A DNA stretch of 64,000 nt from the NCBI RefSeq assembly GCF_014652355.1, contig NZ_BMYQ01000003.1, positions 186,001-250,000 of the forward strand. Direction: 5' to 3'. This document shows, one piece after another, positions 43,519 through 54,685 of this stretch. Below the pieces are notes generated by a model. It made no database searches. It was not told the DNA's origin and saw only the letters and a list, made by a program, of their open reading frames with translations. The position numbers and the translations under genes were made by a program. Source of the stretch: Gemmobacter lanyuensis (GTDB lineage Bacteria > Pseudomonadota > Alphaproteobacteria > Rhodobacterales > Rhodobacteraceae). How positions within the stretch are numbered: position 1 is the first letter of the stretch; each line of letters starts with the position of its first letter.

Positions 43519-45159
43519 ATGACCGATCACACCGACACCGCCCAAGCGGCTTCCGCCCGCACCGATGCCCAATCTCCGCCGCCGGGCGGCTTTGGCATCT
43601 CGCTCAAGACCAAGATCATCGGCGCGGCGATCCTTCTGAGTGTCATTCTCGTGGCCATGGGTCTGATCAGCTATGAACGTTTCGGGGAAATCCGCCAGAA
43701 TACGCGCGCCATCGTTCAGCAGAACCTGCCCCGCATGGCCGAAGCCGCGCGCCTCGATCTGGCGCAGCAGGAAATCCAGACGCTGATCCGCGATTATGCA
43801 CTGCGCCCCGACGCCACCACACGCAAGCCGGTGCAGAACCAGATCGATGACCTGCGCAAGGAACAGCAGATCCGCCTGACCCATGCGCGCGACGGCGCGA
43901 CCGCCGCCTCGATGAAGCTGCTGGATGAATACGCGGCCAAGACGGCACAGATCAACGCGCTGATCGACGGGATCTTCGCCGCCGACAAGAACGCCACGGC
44001 AGCGGGCTCTGCCGCCACAGGCATCCTGCAAGAGGGCAAGCTGGCCGCGCTTGCGACCGAGATCAAGGACATTGCCACCCGTCTGGGCCAGGAAGAGCGT
44101 TTGCAGGCGCAGCGCATGGCCAAGGCATCGGAAACCATTTTCTGGCAGGTCATGGCACTGCTGCGCAATTTTGTCATCGCCGGTGTGGCAGGGGCCTTTG
44201 CGGCAGGGATCTGGATCATGGTCAGTCTGACGCGGGGTCTGCGCGCGACCGGGCAGCTCAGCGCCTCGGTCGCCGAGGGCAATCTGCTGGTGGCGCCCCG
44301 CCTGCGCGGGAATGATGAGATGACGGCATTGCTCGGCAACATGAACCGCATGGTCCTTGCGATGCGGAGCGTGGTGGCGGATGTGGCCCAGGGGGTCGGT
44401 TCGGTCACGGGCGGGGCCTCGGAAATGGCGCAGACCTCGACCGCGCTCAGCACGACCGCGCGGGTGCAGTCGGTGGCGATCGAGCGGGCCTCAAGCTCGA
44501 TCGAGGAGATTGCGGCCAATATCTCTGAAACCGCGCGCAATGCCTCGGTCACGGAGGAAGCCGCCCATCGGGCTGTGGGCGTGGCGCAAGAGGCGGGCAC
44601 CACCGTGGCCGCCGCCGCAACCGCCATGCAATCCATCGCCGAGAAGATCAGCTTCGTGCAGGAAATCGCGCGGCAGACCGACCTTCTGGCGCTGAATGCC
44701 GCGGTCGAGGCGGCACGCGCCGGGGAACATGGTCGGGGATTTGCCGTCGTCGCGGCCGAGGTGCGCAAGCTTTCCGAACGCAGCCAGGAGGCCGCCTCGG
44801 ACATCGACCGGCTGTCGCGCGATACCGTCCGCACCGCGACCGGCGCGAATGACCTGCTGCGCCATGTCGTGACCGAAATCGAAACCACCGCCCGCCTTGT
44901 GGCCCAGATCACGCGCGCCAGTCACGAGATGGCGCAGGGCGTGGGCGAAATCACGCAGGTTGTGCATCAGATCGACCGCAGCGCGCAGGATAATTCGCGT
45001 GTCGCCCAACATCTGTCCGAAGCTGCGGCCCAGCTGGCCGACCAGGCCGGACGGTTGACGGGGGCGGTCAGCTTCTTCCGTCTGGAGGCCCAGCCCGAGC
45101 CCGCATCCGAAGCCGAGCTTGCGGGCGATGCCACACCTTCCATCGCGCAGGCGGCATGA
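43519..45159 (+). CDS. Methyl-accepting chemotaxis protein
   Basis: 546-residue transmembrane chemoreceptor. TM1 about residues 32-51, a ~160-residue periplasmic helical sensor domain, TM2 about 214-235, HAMP, then the signalling domain with the highly conserved hairpin tip ([20 protein letters not shown] followed by [20 protein letters not shown]). The sensor domain resembles four-helix-bundle types and gives no clue to ligand. No CheR-docking pentapeptide is seen at the C-terminus. No other che genes are in the window. Confidence 0.92.
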   Translation: MTDHTDTAQAASARTDAQSPPPGGFGISLKTKIIGAAILLSVILVAMGLISYERFGEIRQNTRAIVQQNLPRMAEAARLDLAQQEIQTLIRDYALRPDATTRKPVQNQIDDLRKEQQIRLTHARDGATAASMKLLDEYAAKTAQINALIDGIFAADKNATAAGSAATGILQEGKLAALATEIKDIATRLGQEERLQAQRMAKASETIFWQVMALLRNFVIAGVAGAFAAGIWIMVSLTRGLRATGQLSASVAEGNLLVAPRLRGNDEMTALLGNMNRMVLAMRSVVADVAQGVGSVTGGASEMAQTSTALSTTARVQSVAIERASSSIEEIAANISETARNASVTEEAAHRAVGVAQEAGTTVAAAATAMQSIAEKISFVQEIARQTDLLALNAAVEAARAGEHGRGFAVVAAEVRKLSERSQEAASDIDRLSRDTVRTATGANDLLRHVVTEIETTARLVAQITRASHEMAQGVGEITQVVHQIDRSAQDNSRVAQHLSEAAAQLADQAGRLTGAVSFFRLEAQPEPASEAELAGDATPSIAQAA

Positions 45160-45178
45160 GCCGCTGCCAATACAAAGA

Positions 45179-45210
45179 AAAACGCGGCGAGGTTGCCCCC
45201 GCCGCGTTTT
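45179..45210. terminator. Bidirectional terminator between the chemoreceptor and rplY
   Basis: AAAACGCGGCG (45179-45189), ten-base loop, CGCCGCGTTTT (45200-45210). It sits between convergent stops at 45159 and 45230. Confidence 0.8.
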
Positions 45211-45229
45211 CATCTGTCTGGTGACAGGA

Positions 45230-45817
45230 TCACTCTTCCGCGACGATGCCCGACGGAGCCGTGATATTGGCGATCACGAAGTTCCGGTCGATGGTCGGCT
45301 TGGCGCCGTTCGGCAGGGTGACGTCATTGATGTGGATGACATCGCCGAAGGTCTTGCCGGTCAGGTCCACGACGATTTCGTTCGGGATGTCCGAAGCCAG
45401 CACTTCCAGTTCCACTTCCGGACGCACGACGGTCAGGGTGCCGCCACGCTTCAGGCCCGGAGCCGCATCATGGTTGATGAAGGTCACGTGGATGAACAGG
45501 TTGATGCGGCTGTCGTCATGCAGGCGCATGAAGTCGATGTGGGTCGGCAGGTCCTTGACCACATCGCGCTGAACGCCGCGGCACACGACGTGCACGTCCG
45601 GCTGGCCTTCAACCTTCAGGTTGAACAGGGTCGAGAGGAACCGGCCCTGACGCAGGCGCTTCAGCAGCGCGTTGTAGTTCATGTTGATGGCGACCGGCTC
45701 TTGCTTGTCCCCATAAACGATGCCCGGTACGTAGCCCGCACGGCGAGCTTGACGAGCGGCCCCCTTGCCCGTCCCCGTCCGCACCACGGCCTGAAGATCT
45801 TCGATCTCGCGTGCCAT
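45230..45817 (-). CDS. rplY: 50S ribosomal protein L25/general stress protein Ctc
   Basis: 195-residue long-form L25 (Ctc type) that binds 5S rRNA. N-terminal L25 domain ([25 protein letters not shown]) and the C-terminal beta domain ([33 protein letters not shown]). The ATG at 45817 has AGGAG 8 bases upstream. A longer frame toward 46009 is not conserved. It normally neighbours pth, but here it is separated from it by 3 kb. Confidence 0.95.
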   Translation of the reverse strand: MAREIEDLQAVVRTGTGKGAARQARRAGYVPGIVYGDKQEPVAINMNYNALLKRLRQGRFLSTLFNLKVEGQPDVHVVCRGVQRDVVKDLPTHIDFMRLHDDSRINLFIHVTFINHDAAPGLKRGGTLTVVRPEVELEVLASDIPNEIVVDLTGKTFGDVIHINDVTLPNGAKPTIDRNFVIANITAPSGIVAEE

Positions 45818-46049
45818 AGGTAATCTCCTTTTGTTGCACTGTCCGCCATCCTCCAAGGGTGCATGACGGATCGGGGGGCTATAGCGGGGATTCGGGGCCA
45901 GAGACAAGCAGAAACTGCCATAAAACACTGGAAAACCGGCCCGGTTTCGGGGCGGTTTCGGGGTGTCGGCCATGGCAAAGCCCGTGTCGGGGGCGGGCGG
46001 GCGCGGCAAGGCCGGGACGGCTAGCTATGCAGGGGATAAGGAGCCCCTC

Positions 46050-47189
46050 ATGCTGTCGCCCCGTCTTGTCCTTCTGGCCCGTGCGCCCCTTGCCGCCTTT
46101 GCCGCAATGGGCATCTTGTGGGGAGGGTTTGCGGCCGTGCTGCCCGATCTGAAAGCGCAGCTGGGGGTGGCCGAGGCGCAGCTGGGCCTTCTGATGCTGA
46201 TGACGCCGCTGGCCGCGGTCTTGGCCATGCTGGTGGCACCCGCGGTGGGGGCGGGGCTGGGGCGGCTGGCGCTGCCCGGTGCGGCCTTTGCCATGGCGCT
46301 GGCCTTTGCGGGGCCGGGGCAGGTGCACTGGCTCTGGCTCTTTCCGCCGATGATGATGCTCTGCGGGGCGGCGACGGGGCTGACCGATGTGCTGATGAAT
46401 GCCCGCGTGGCGGCGCTGGAGGGGCGGCATGGCCTGCATCTGATGACGCTGTGCCACGCGGCCTATTCCTTCGGCTATGCGGCGGGCGCGCTTGGCACCG
46501 GGGCGATGCGCGATGCGGCCTGGCCCCCGGCGGCGGTGCTGGGGGGCGGGGCGCTGGTGGCCGGGGTGCTGGCAGCACTGACCTTTGAACGTGACGGCCG
46601 CATCGACGGCCTGGCCCGGCCTGAAAAGGGGGCGGGGGGCCTTGGTCTGGGGCCGGTGATTGGCGGGGCCATCATCCTTGTGGCCTTCCTGACTGAAAAT
46701 GCCGCCGAAAACTGGTCGGCGCTGCATATCGAGAAGACGCTGGGCGGCAGCCCGGCCCAAGGTGCGGCAGGTCCGGCGGCGCTGGCGCTGACCATGGGGG
46801 TGGCGCGGCTGGTGGGGCAGGGGCTGGTGACCCGGCTTCGGCCCGCGCGGGTGCTGGCGGGCGGGGCGGTGCTTTCGGCCTGCGGGGCGCTGACCGCGGC
46901 GGCAGCAACCAGCCCCGGCATGGCGCAGATCGCCTTTGTGATCATGGGGTTGGGGTCATCGGTCATCGCCCCCACGGCTTTTTCGCTGGTGGGCGAACGC
47001 GCCGCGCCGGAGGCCCGCGCTCGCGCCGTGGCCCGTGCTACGCTTTACGGCTATTTCGGCTATTTCTTCGGCCCGCCCATGCTGGGCTTTCTTGCGGGGG
47101 CCTTCGGGCTCAGGGCGGCGTTCGTCTTTGCCGCCCTGCTGCTTGCGCTGGTGTCGGTGCTGGCGCCGCTGATGGTGCGGCGGCGCTGA
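46050..47189 (+). CDS. MFS transporter, YbjJ-like
   Basis: 379-residue major facilitator with about 12 hydrophobic segments. The loop GAATGLTDVLMNARVAALEGRHGLHLM and CHAAYSFGYAAGALG match the same subgroup as the MFS at 15702-16859, and the second half has AENWSALHIEKTLGGSPAQG. Substrate unknown. AAGGAG lies 6 bases upstream of the ATG. The stop is 4 bases from the convergent stop of the lactate dehydrogenase gene, and no hairpin separates them. Confidence 0.85.
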   Translation: MLSPRLVLLARAPLAAFAAMGILWGGFAAVLPDLKAQLGVAEAQLGLLMLMTPLAAVLAMLVAPAVGAGLGRLALPGAAFAMALAFAGPGQVHWLWLFPPMMMLCGAATGLTDVLMNARVAALEGRHGLHLMTLCHAAYSFGYAAGALGTGAMRDAAWPPAAVLGGGALVAGVLAALTFERDGRIDGLARPEKGAGGLGLGPVIGGAIILVAFLTENAAENWSALHIEKTLGGSPAQGAAGPAALALTMGVARLVGQGLVTRLRPARVLAGGAVLSACGALTAAAATSPGMAQIAFVIMGLGSSVIAPTAFSLVGERAAPEARARAVARATLYGYFGYFFGPPMLGFLAGAFGLRAAFVFAALLLALVSVLAPLMVRRR

Positions 47190-47193
47190 AGGG

Positions 47194-48357
47194 TCAGGCC
47201 CACTCGCCTTCAAAATCTTTGGGCACCAAAAGGTTGTGCGCGCCAAGATTGGCAATGTCGCGTTCCCCGCACAGCGCCATGGTGATGTCGAGCTCTTTCT
47301 TCATCACCTCCAGCGCCTTGGTCACGCCCGCCTGTCCCATGGCGCCAAGCCCATAGATATAGGCCCGCCCGATCATCGCCGCGTCTGCCCCGAGCGCGAG
47401 CGCCTTGAGCACGTCCTGACCCGACCGGATGCCGCTGTCGATCCAGATTTCGGTCTGGCCCTTCACCGCCCGCACGATCGAGGGCAGGATGCGGATCGAC
47501 GACAGCGCCCCATCCAGCTGCCGGCCCCCGTGGTTGCTGACCACGATCGCGTCGGCGCCGAAATCGGCGGCGCGGCGCGCATCTTCCGCATCCAGAATAC
47601 CCTTCAGGATCAGCTTGCCGCCCCATTTCTCGCGGATGCGTTCGATCTTGGACCAGTCGAGCTTGGGGTCGAACTGTTCGTTGGTCCAGCTCGACAGGGA
47701 TGACAGATCGCCCACGCCCTTGGCATGACCCACGATATTGCCAAAGGTATGGCGCTTGGTGCCCAGCATCCCGAGGCACCAGCGCGGCTTGGTCGCCATA
47801 TTGACGATATTGGTCAGCGTCAGCCTGGGCGGTGCGGAAAGCCCGTTCTTCAGATCCTTGTGCCGCTGGCCAAGGATTTGCAGATCCAGCGTCAGCACCA
47901 GTGCCGAACAGCCTGCCCGCCGGGCGCGTTCGATGATGGCATCGACAAATTCCTCATCCTGCATGACGTAAAGCTGGAACCAGAAGGGCTTGGTCGTATG
48001 GGCGGCCACGTCCTCGATGGAACAGATCGACATGGTGGACAGGGTGAAGGGCACGCCGAAGGCCTCGGCCGCGCGGGCTGCCTTGATCTCGCCATCGGCG
48101 GATTGCATGCCGGTAAACCCCACGGGCGCCAGCGCGACCGGCATGGTCACGGGTTGCCCCAGCATCTTCCCCGCCACGACGCGATCCGACATATCGACCG
48201 CCACCTTTTGGCGAAGACGGATCTTGCTGAAATCGCTGACGTTTTCGCGGAAAGTCTGTTCGGTATAGCTGCCCGATTCCGCATAATCATAGAACATCCG
48301 CGGGACGCGGCGCGCGTGCAGCCGTTTCAGATCTTCAATGCAGGTGATGACGGTCAT
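47194..48357 (-). CDS. lldD: FMN-dependent alpha-hydroxy-acid dehydrogenase (L-lactate dehydrogenase, LldD type)
   Basis: 387-residue FMN TIM-barrel enzyme. YDYAESGSYTEQTFREN at the N-terminus, PVALAPVGFTGMQSADGE, FQLYVMQDEEF, the active-site block IVVSNHGGRQLDGALSS (catalytic histidine) and DSGIRSGQDVLKALALGADA. It oxidises L-lactate or a related hydroxy acid to the keto acid, probably feeding electrons to the membrane chain. GGAGG 9 bases upstream of the ATG at 48357. An inverted repeat upstream may bind a GntR-type regulator. Confidence 0.9.
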   Translation of the reverse strand: MTVITCIEDLKRLHARRVPRMFYDYAESGSYTEQTFRENVSDFSKIRLRQKVAVDMSDRVVAGKMLGQPVTMPVALAPVGFTGMQSADGEIKAARAAEAFGVPFTLSTMSICSIEDVAAHTTKPFWFQLYVMQDEEFVDAIIERARRAGCSALVLTLDLQILGQRHKDLKNGLSAPPRLTLTNIVNMATKPRWCLGMLGTKRHTFGNIVGHAKGVGDLSSLSSWTNEQFDPKLDWSKIERIREKWGGKLILKGILDAEDARRAADFGADAIVVSNHGGRQLDGALSSIRILPSIVRAVKGQTEIWIDSGIRSGQDVLKALALGADAAMIGRAYIYGLGAMGQAGVTKALEVMKKELDITMALCGERDIANLGAHNLLVPKDFEGEWA

Positions 48358-48374
48358 GGGCGGAAACCTCCAAT

Positions 48375-48396
48375 TTGGTTTGAGTTTCTTACCAAT
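48375..48396. promoter_or_regulatory. Inverted half-sites upstream of lldD
   Basis: TTGGT (48375-48379) and ACCAA(T) (48391-48396) with 11 bases between. The half-site ATTGGT/ACCAAT is that of PdhR/LldR-like GntR regulators, but those have a 3-base spacer, so the match is only suggestive. Confidence 0.3.
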
Positions 48397-48475
48397 ATCG
48401 CGTGTTTTCTGCAATGCGGCCTTTCGCGTCCATGGAAAAAGCCCTCGCCGGGGGGGGCGGGGGCCTTGATCGGGG

Positions 48476-48943
48476 TCAGCCGGTGAAACGGGCCTTCATG
48501 GCCTGCCGTCGTTCCTGACTGGCTGGGGGCCAGAGGTCGCGCAGGCTGTAATAGCCCTCAAATTCTGGCACCCGCGGGTCGGGGGCGACCCAGGGCAGGC
48601 GGGTCGAGGTGAAGATATGCACATCCGGCGGGCAGGTTTCGGGATGGTCCAGGGTGCCCACCCGCACGAAAGCCGCAGCCCGCCCTGCGCCCGCGTAATG
48701 GCTGAAGACTGCCACTCGGCAAGTCGGGCAGCGCGCGATCTCTTGTCCCTGACCCGAGGCCGAGGGGAGGCGCACCATCTCGACCGGGCCGGTCACCTCC
48801 AGCCGGTCGCGTTCGATGATCGCATTCAGCGCGAAGGCCGATCCGGTTTCACGCTGGCACCAGCTGCAATGGCAGGCATGGACGAACATGGGCCGGTCCT
48901 GAAGGCGATAACGGATTGCGCCGCAGGTGCATCCTCCCTCCAT
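48476..48943 (-). CDS. GFA family protein (Mss4-like fold)
   Basis: 155-residue zinc protein of the glutathione-dependent formaldehyde-activating-enzyme (GFA/DUF636) family. Metal cysteines: GGCTCGAIRY, CHCSWCQRETG, ARCPTCR. Most members lack proven formaldehyde chemistry, so a general zinc-binding role is safer. The ATG at 48943 has GGAG 7 bases upstream; an ATG at 48949 is in frame but too close to the site. It follows murD by 27 bases on the same strand. Confidence 0.85.
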   Translation of the reverse strand: MEGGCTCGAIRYRLQDRPMFVHACHCSWCQRETGSAFALNAIIERDRLEVTGPVEMVRLPSASGQGQEIARCPTCRVAVFSHYAGAGRAAAFVRVGTLDHPETCPPDVHIFTSTRLPWVAPDPRVPEFEGYYSLRDLWPPASQERRQAMKARFTG

Positions 48944-48970
48944 GGTCATTCTCCTTTATCCGGGGCCGGG

Positions 48971-50371
48971 TCAGCCGATCAGGGCGCGGACCTTGGCGGT
49001 GAAATCCTCGCCGCGTTTCTCGAAATTGGGGTATTGGTCAAAGCTGGCGGCGGCCGGCGCCAGCAGCACGACCTCGCCCGGCTCGGCCTCGGCCGCGGCG
49101 CGGGCCACAGCGCGGTCCATCGTCTCACAGATCTCATGCGGGGTGTCGCCGATCTGAAGCGCGAAATCGCGGGCCGAAAAGCCGATGAGATAGGCCTTCA
49201 CCACCGAACCGAGGAAGGGCTGCAGCGCTGCAATGCCGCCATCCTTGCCCATGCCGCCCACGATCCAGCGGATGCGGGGGAAAGCCTGCAGCGCCTTGGC
49301 GGCGCTGTCCACATTGGTGGCCTTGCTGTCATTGATGAACCGCACGCCGCCGCGTTCGCCGACAAGCTGGCTGCGGTGGGGCAGGCCCGCAAAGCTGAGC
49401 AGCGCGCTTTCGATCACGCGCGGCGCAATGCCAAGCGCCCGTGTCGCGGCATAGGCGGCGCAGGCATTCTGGTGGTTATGCGCGCCCGGCAGGCCGGGAA
49501 TTTCACGCAGGTCGATGCTGGCCACCTGCTTGCCGCGTCGCCATTCGGCCAGGAACCCCTTGCGGGCAAAGACCGACCAGCCGAAATCATCCAGCTTCTG
49601 CCCCGAGGAGATGCGGATCACGCGATCATCCTCGCGTCCCTGTGCAAGCTGCCCGGCGAGGAACTGGCCCTCAAGCTCATCCACGCCGATGATGCAGCGA
49701 TCGGGGCCGCCTTCGGCAAAGAGGCGGCGCTTGGCGGCGAAATAGCCGCCCATGCCCTGATGCCGGTCAAGGTGATCGGGTGAAAGGTTGGTGAAGACCG
49801 CGACATCCGGGGTGAGCGCGCGGGCCAGTTCGGTCTGGTAAGAGGAGAGTTCGAGGACCACCACCTCACCATCCTGCGGCGGGTCGATGTCCAGAACCCC
49901 GCGCCCGATGTTGCCCGCCATCTGCGTGGGCCGCCCCGCGACCGTGAGGATATGGTGGATCAGCGCGGTGGTGGTGGATTTGCCGTTCGACCCGGTCACG
50001 CAGACAACCTTGGGCGCGACCTCGAAATTGTCCCAGGCGGTGGTGGCGAAACTGCGGAAGAAAAGCCCGATGTCATTGTCCACCGGCACCCCGAGCGCGA
50101 GCGCGCGGGCGATGACCTTGTTGGGCTGGGGGTAGAGATGCGGGATCCCCGGCGAGGTGATGAGCGCGGCGACCCCGTCGAAGGCGCCGTTCCGCATGAG
50201 ATCGGTGCAGGCGAAGCCCTCGGCCTCGGCCTTGGCGCGGGCCTCGGCGCTGTCGTCCCAGAGAAGCGGCTCTGCCCCCCCCGCCTTGAGCGCGCGTGCC
50301 GTGGCCAGGCCGGATCTGCCCAGCCCCAGCACCGCGATCTTTTGCCCCTGAACGCCCTGAACCGGAATCAT
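48971..50371 (-). CDS. murD: UDP-N-acetylmuramoyl-L-alanine:D-glutamate ligase MurD
   Basis: 466-residue Mur ligase adding D-glutamate to the peptidoglycan precursor. N-terminal [21 protein letters not shown] loop [14 protein letters not shown], Mur signature [12 protein letters not shown] and the C-terminal NDSKATN with [14 protein letters not shown]. It is complete. Its orientation is opposite to ftsW and the rest of the division cluster, although in most bacteria murD directly precedes ftsW on the same strand. It faces ftsW across 301 bases that contain a hairpin repeat. Confidence 0.96.
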   Translation of the reverse strand: MIPVQGVQGQKIAVLGLGRSGLATARALKAGGAEPLLWDDSAEARAKAEAEGFACTDLMRNGAFDGVAALITSPGIPHLYPQPNKVIARALALGVPVDNDIGLFFRSFATTAWDNFEVAPKVVCVTGSNGKSTTTALIHHILTVAGRPTQMAGNIGRGVLDIDPPQDGEVVVLELSSYQTELARALTPDVAVFTNLSPDHLDRHQGMGGYFAAKRRLFAEGGPDRCIIGVDELEGQFLAGQLAQGREDDRVIRISSGQKLDDFGWSVFARKGFLAEWRRGKQVASIDLREIPGLPGAHNHQNACAAYAATRALGIAPRVIESALLSFAGLPHRSQLVGERGGVRFINDSKATNVDSAAKALQAFPRIRWIVGGMGKDGGIAALQPFLGSVVKAYLIGFSARDFALQIGDTPHEICETMDRAVARAAAEAEPGEVVLLAPAAASFDQYPNFEKRGEDFTAKVRALIG

Positions 50372-50456
50372 GTCCGCACCCTTCCTGTCTGTTCCGGCGC
50401 AGAATGGGGAAGGGCGCTGCGGGGTGCAAGCCGATGCTCTGGCGGCGGGGGAGGCC

Positions 50457-50521
50457 GGGGGGCTGTCTGCCCCCCAACGGCCTGCGGCCGTGCCCCCCGA
50501 GGATATTTCAGGACAGAAAAT
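50457..50521 (+). repeat. Intergenic hairpin repeat, copy C, in the 301-base murD-ftsW gap
   Basis: Hairpin GGGGGGC (50457-50463), TGTCT, GCCCCCC; hairpin ACGGCC (50477-50482), TGC, GGCCGT; then GCCCCCCGAGG and ATATTTCAGGACAGAAAAT. The rest of the gap (50372-50672) holds a possible -10 (TAGTCT, 50606-50611) for ftsW but no well-spaced -35 and no gene. Confidence 0.8.
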
Positions 50522-50672
50522 GGCAGGCCGGCCGGTTCTTGCAAATGCGGGCGCGGCGGGGCTGACGGGGCCGTTTTCGCGCTGGCCTTGCGAATCGTTC
50601 GGCGCTAGTCTGCGGGCAAGAGGGCGGAGAATACCGTCCCCAGAGGCAAGCAGGCGAATTCAGGCGGTTCCC

Positions 50673-51839
50673 ATGACAGAGATGGTCTATGGCTCCATGC
50701 CCGCACGGGTCACGGAGCCGGTTCTCCCCCGTTGGTGGCGCACCATCGACAAATGGTCGTTGACGGCGGTGGTGGTGCTGTTTGGCATCGGCATGTTGCT
50801 GGCGCTGGCGGCCTCGGTGCCGCTGGCCACGCGCAACGGGCTGGACCCCTACTACTATGTGCAGCGGCAGGCGTTTTTCGGGTCGCTGGCGCTGGTGGCG
50901 ATGATCGGCACCTCGATGCTGCCGCCCGAGATGGTGCGGCGGCTGGGGATTCTTGGCTTTGCCTTTTCCTTTGTCGCGCTGATCCTGTTGCCGGTTTTCG
51001 GGACCGATTTCGGCAAGGGGGCGGTGCGGTGGTTTTCCTTCGGCTTTGCCTCGGTGCAGCCGTCAGAGTTTCTGAAACCCGGCTTCATCATCCTCTCGGC
51101 CTGGCTGATGGCGGCAGCGCAAGAGGTGGGCGGGCCGCCGGGGCGGCTGATTTCCTTCCTGATTGCGGTGGTGGTGGTCTTCTTCCTCGCGATCCAGCCG
51201 GATTTCGGGCAGTCGATGCTGGTCGTCTTTGGCTGGTGCGTGGTCTATTTCGTGGCGGGCGCCTCGATGGTGGTGATCCTGTCGATTGTCGGGGCCATCG
51301 GGGCGGTGGGCTTTGGGCTTTACGGCGTTTCCGAACACCTTGCGCGGCGGATTGACGGCTTTCTGGCGGCGGATGTCGATCCGCGGTCGCAGCTGGGCTA
51401 TGCCACCAACGCGATTCAGGAGGGCGGGTTCTTTGGTGTGGGCGTGGGTGAGGGGCAGGTGAAATGGACGCTGCCCGATGCCCATACCGACTTCATCATC
51501 GCCGTGGCGGCCGAGGAATATGGCCTGATCCTGGTGCTGTGCATCCTTGCGCTATATGGCACGGTGGTGGTGCGGTCGATGTTTCGTCTGATGAAGGAGC
51601 GCGACCCGTTCGTGCGGCTGGCGGGGGCGGGGCTGGCCTGCATCTTCGGGGTGCAGGCGATGATCAACATGGGCGTTGCGGTGCGGCTCTTGCCCGCCAA
51701 GGGGATGACCCTTCCGTTTGTGAGCTATGGTGGATCTTCGGTGATTGCGGCGGGTCTGACGGTGGGCATGCTGCTGGCGCTGACGCGGTCGCGGCCGCAG
51801 GGCACGCTGGAAGACATTCTGTTCCGCCGGGGCCGCTGA
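50673..51839 (+). CDS. ftsW: Peptidoglycan glycosyltransferase FtsW
   Basis: 388-residue SEDS polymerase of septal peptidoglycan with about ten membrane helices. Signatures: [39 protein letters not shown] and [13 protein letters not shown]. The start at 50673 is chosen as the first ATG near conserved sequence; the ribosome site (CAGGCGG) is modest. First gene of the coupled division run; murG follows one base after the stop. Confidence 0.95.
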   Translation: MTEMVYGSMPARVTEPVLPRWWRTIDKWSLTAVVVLFGIGMLLALAASVPLATRNGLDPYYYVQRQAFFGSLALVAMIGTSMLPPEMVRRLGILGFAFSFVALILLPVFGTDFGKGAVRWFSFGFASVQPSEFLKPGFIILSAWLMAAAQEVGGPPGRLISFLIAVVVVFFLAIQPDFGQSMLVVFGWCVVYFVAGASMVVILSIVGAIGAVGFGLYGVSEHLARRIDGFLAADVDPRSQLGYATNAIQEGGFFGVGVGEGQVKWTLPDAHTDFIIAVAAEEYGLILVLCILALYGTVVVRSMFRLMKERDPFVRLAGAGLACIFGVQAMINMGVAVRLLPAKGMTLPFVSYGGSSVIAAGLTVGMLLALTRSRPQGTLEDILFRRGR

Positions 51840-51840
51840 G

Positions 51841-52932
51841 ATGAGCGGGCCGCTGCTGCTGATCGCGGCCGGAGGGACGGGGGGGCATATGTTCCCGGCC
51901 CAGGCGCTGGCCGAGGCGATGATCGCGCGGGGATGGCGGGTGAAGCTGTCCACCGATGCGCGGGGTGCGCGTTATGCCGGGGGCTTTCCGGCCGAGGTGG
52001 TGATCGAGGAAATGGCCTCGGCCACCTTCGCGCGGGGGGGGCTGGCCGCAAAGGCGCTGGTGCCCTTCCGCATTGCCGGGGGGATCGGGGCGGCAGTGGC
52101 GGCGATGCTGCGCGACCGACCGGCGGCGGTGGTGGGGTTTGGCGGCTATCCGTCGATCCCGGCGCTGGCGGCGGCGACGCTGTTGCGGCTGCCGCGCATG
52201 ATCCATGAACAGAATGGGGTGTTGGGCAAGGTCAACCAGATCTTCGCGCCGCGTGTCGGGCTGGTGGCCTGCGGGACCTGGCCCACGACCTTGCCGCAGG
52301 GCGTTGAGGGCACGCCGACCGGCAACCCCGTGCGGCAGGCGGTGCTGGAGCGTGCCGGGGCAGGCTACATTCCGCCGGGCGATTACCCGATGAGCCTTGT
52401 GGTCATCGGCGGCAGCCAGGGGGCGCGGATCCTGTCGGATGTGGTGCCCGCTGCCGTGGCCGCCCTGCCCGAAGCGATCCGCAAGAACCTTCGCGTGGCC
52501 CATCAGGCGCGGGCCGAAGATCTGGAGCGCGTGGTTGCGGCCTATGCCGGGGCGGGGATCGCGGCCGAGGTTGCACCCTTCTTCACCGATATTCCGCGCC
52601 GCCTCTCGGAGGCGCAGCTGGTTATCTCGCGCTCGGGCGCGTCGTCGATTGCCGATATCTCGATCATCGGGCGGCCGTCGATCCTGATCCCCTTTGCCGC
52701 GGCCACTGCGGACCACCAGACGGCCAATGCCCGCGGGCTGGTCGATGCTCAGGCGGCGGTGCTGATCCCGGAATCCGCCCTTGACCCCGCGACGCTCAGC
52801 GCCCAAATGGCCGCCGTGCTGTCGAACCCGCAGGCTGCGGCCCAGATGGCCGCGAATGCCCTTGCCCAGGGCCGCCCCGACGCGACCGCGCGTCTGGTCG
52901 AGCTGGTCCTGCGCCTTGCCGGAAAAGAGTGA
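51841..52932 (+). CDS. murG: Undecaprenyldiphospho-muramoylpentapeptide N-acetylglucosaminyltransferase MurG
   Basis: 363-residue GT-B enzyme that makes lipid II. N-terminal glycine loop [17 protein letters not shown], the [12 protein letters not shown] and [11 protein letters not shown] motifs, [10 protein letters not shown], and the donor-binding [12 protein letters not shown]. Membrane-associated by hydrophobic patches. Stop of ftsW and this ATG are one base apart; murC follows after 3 bases. Confidence 0.96.
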   Translation: MSGPLLLIAAGGTGGHMFPAQALAEAMIARGWRVKLSTDARGARYAGGFPAEVVIEEMASATFARGGLAAKALVPFRIAGGIGAAVAAMLRDRPAAVVGFGGYPSIPALAAATLLRLPRMIHEQNGVLGKVNQIFAPRVGLVACGTWPTTLPQGVEGTPTGNPVRQAVLERAGAGYIPPGDYPMSLVVIGGSQGARILSDVVPAAVAALPEAIRKNLRVAHQARAEDLERVVAAYAGAGIAAEVAPFFTDIPRRLSEAQLVISRSGASSIADISIIGRPSILIPFAAATADHQTANARGLVDAQAAVLIPESALDPATLSAQMAAVLSNPQAAAQMAANALAQGRPDATARLVELVLRLAGKE

Positions 52933-52935
52933 CCC

Positions 52936-54362
<1,427 letters not shown>

Positions 54363-54366
<4 letters not shown>

Positions 54367-54596
54367 GCGGGGCGCTGACGGCGGCCTGTCTCTGGGTGGT
54401 GGTGGCGGCCCTTGCGGCGATGATGCCGCGGCGCTTTCACTGGACAGCGGCGCATCTGCTGACAGTCAGCGGGATTGCGCTTCTGGGTTGGGTTACCTGG
54501 GCCGAGGGGCCGATCTGGGGCTTTGTCTGCCTTCTGGCGGGGGCAAGCGTGCTGCGCTGGCCCTTGCTGCGGCTTGCGCGACGGATCCGCGGCTAA
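54363..54596 (+). CDS. DUF2484 family membrane protein
   Basis: 77-residue protein with about three short hydrophobic helices and a basic C-terminus ([10 protein letters not shown]). A DUF2484 gene in this exact place between murC and murB is a Rhodobacterales trait. Its start overlaps the murC stop by 4 bases, so it is translated with the cell-wall genes. A role in envelope or division is suggested only by location. Confidence 0.82.
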
Positions 54597-54685
54597 GGTT
54601 CTGGCGACGCGCTGCTTGCGGATTTTCGATGGAAATCCGGGGCAGGGACGCTTGCGCCACGGGGCATCCTGCCGCACATAGGGGC

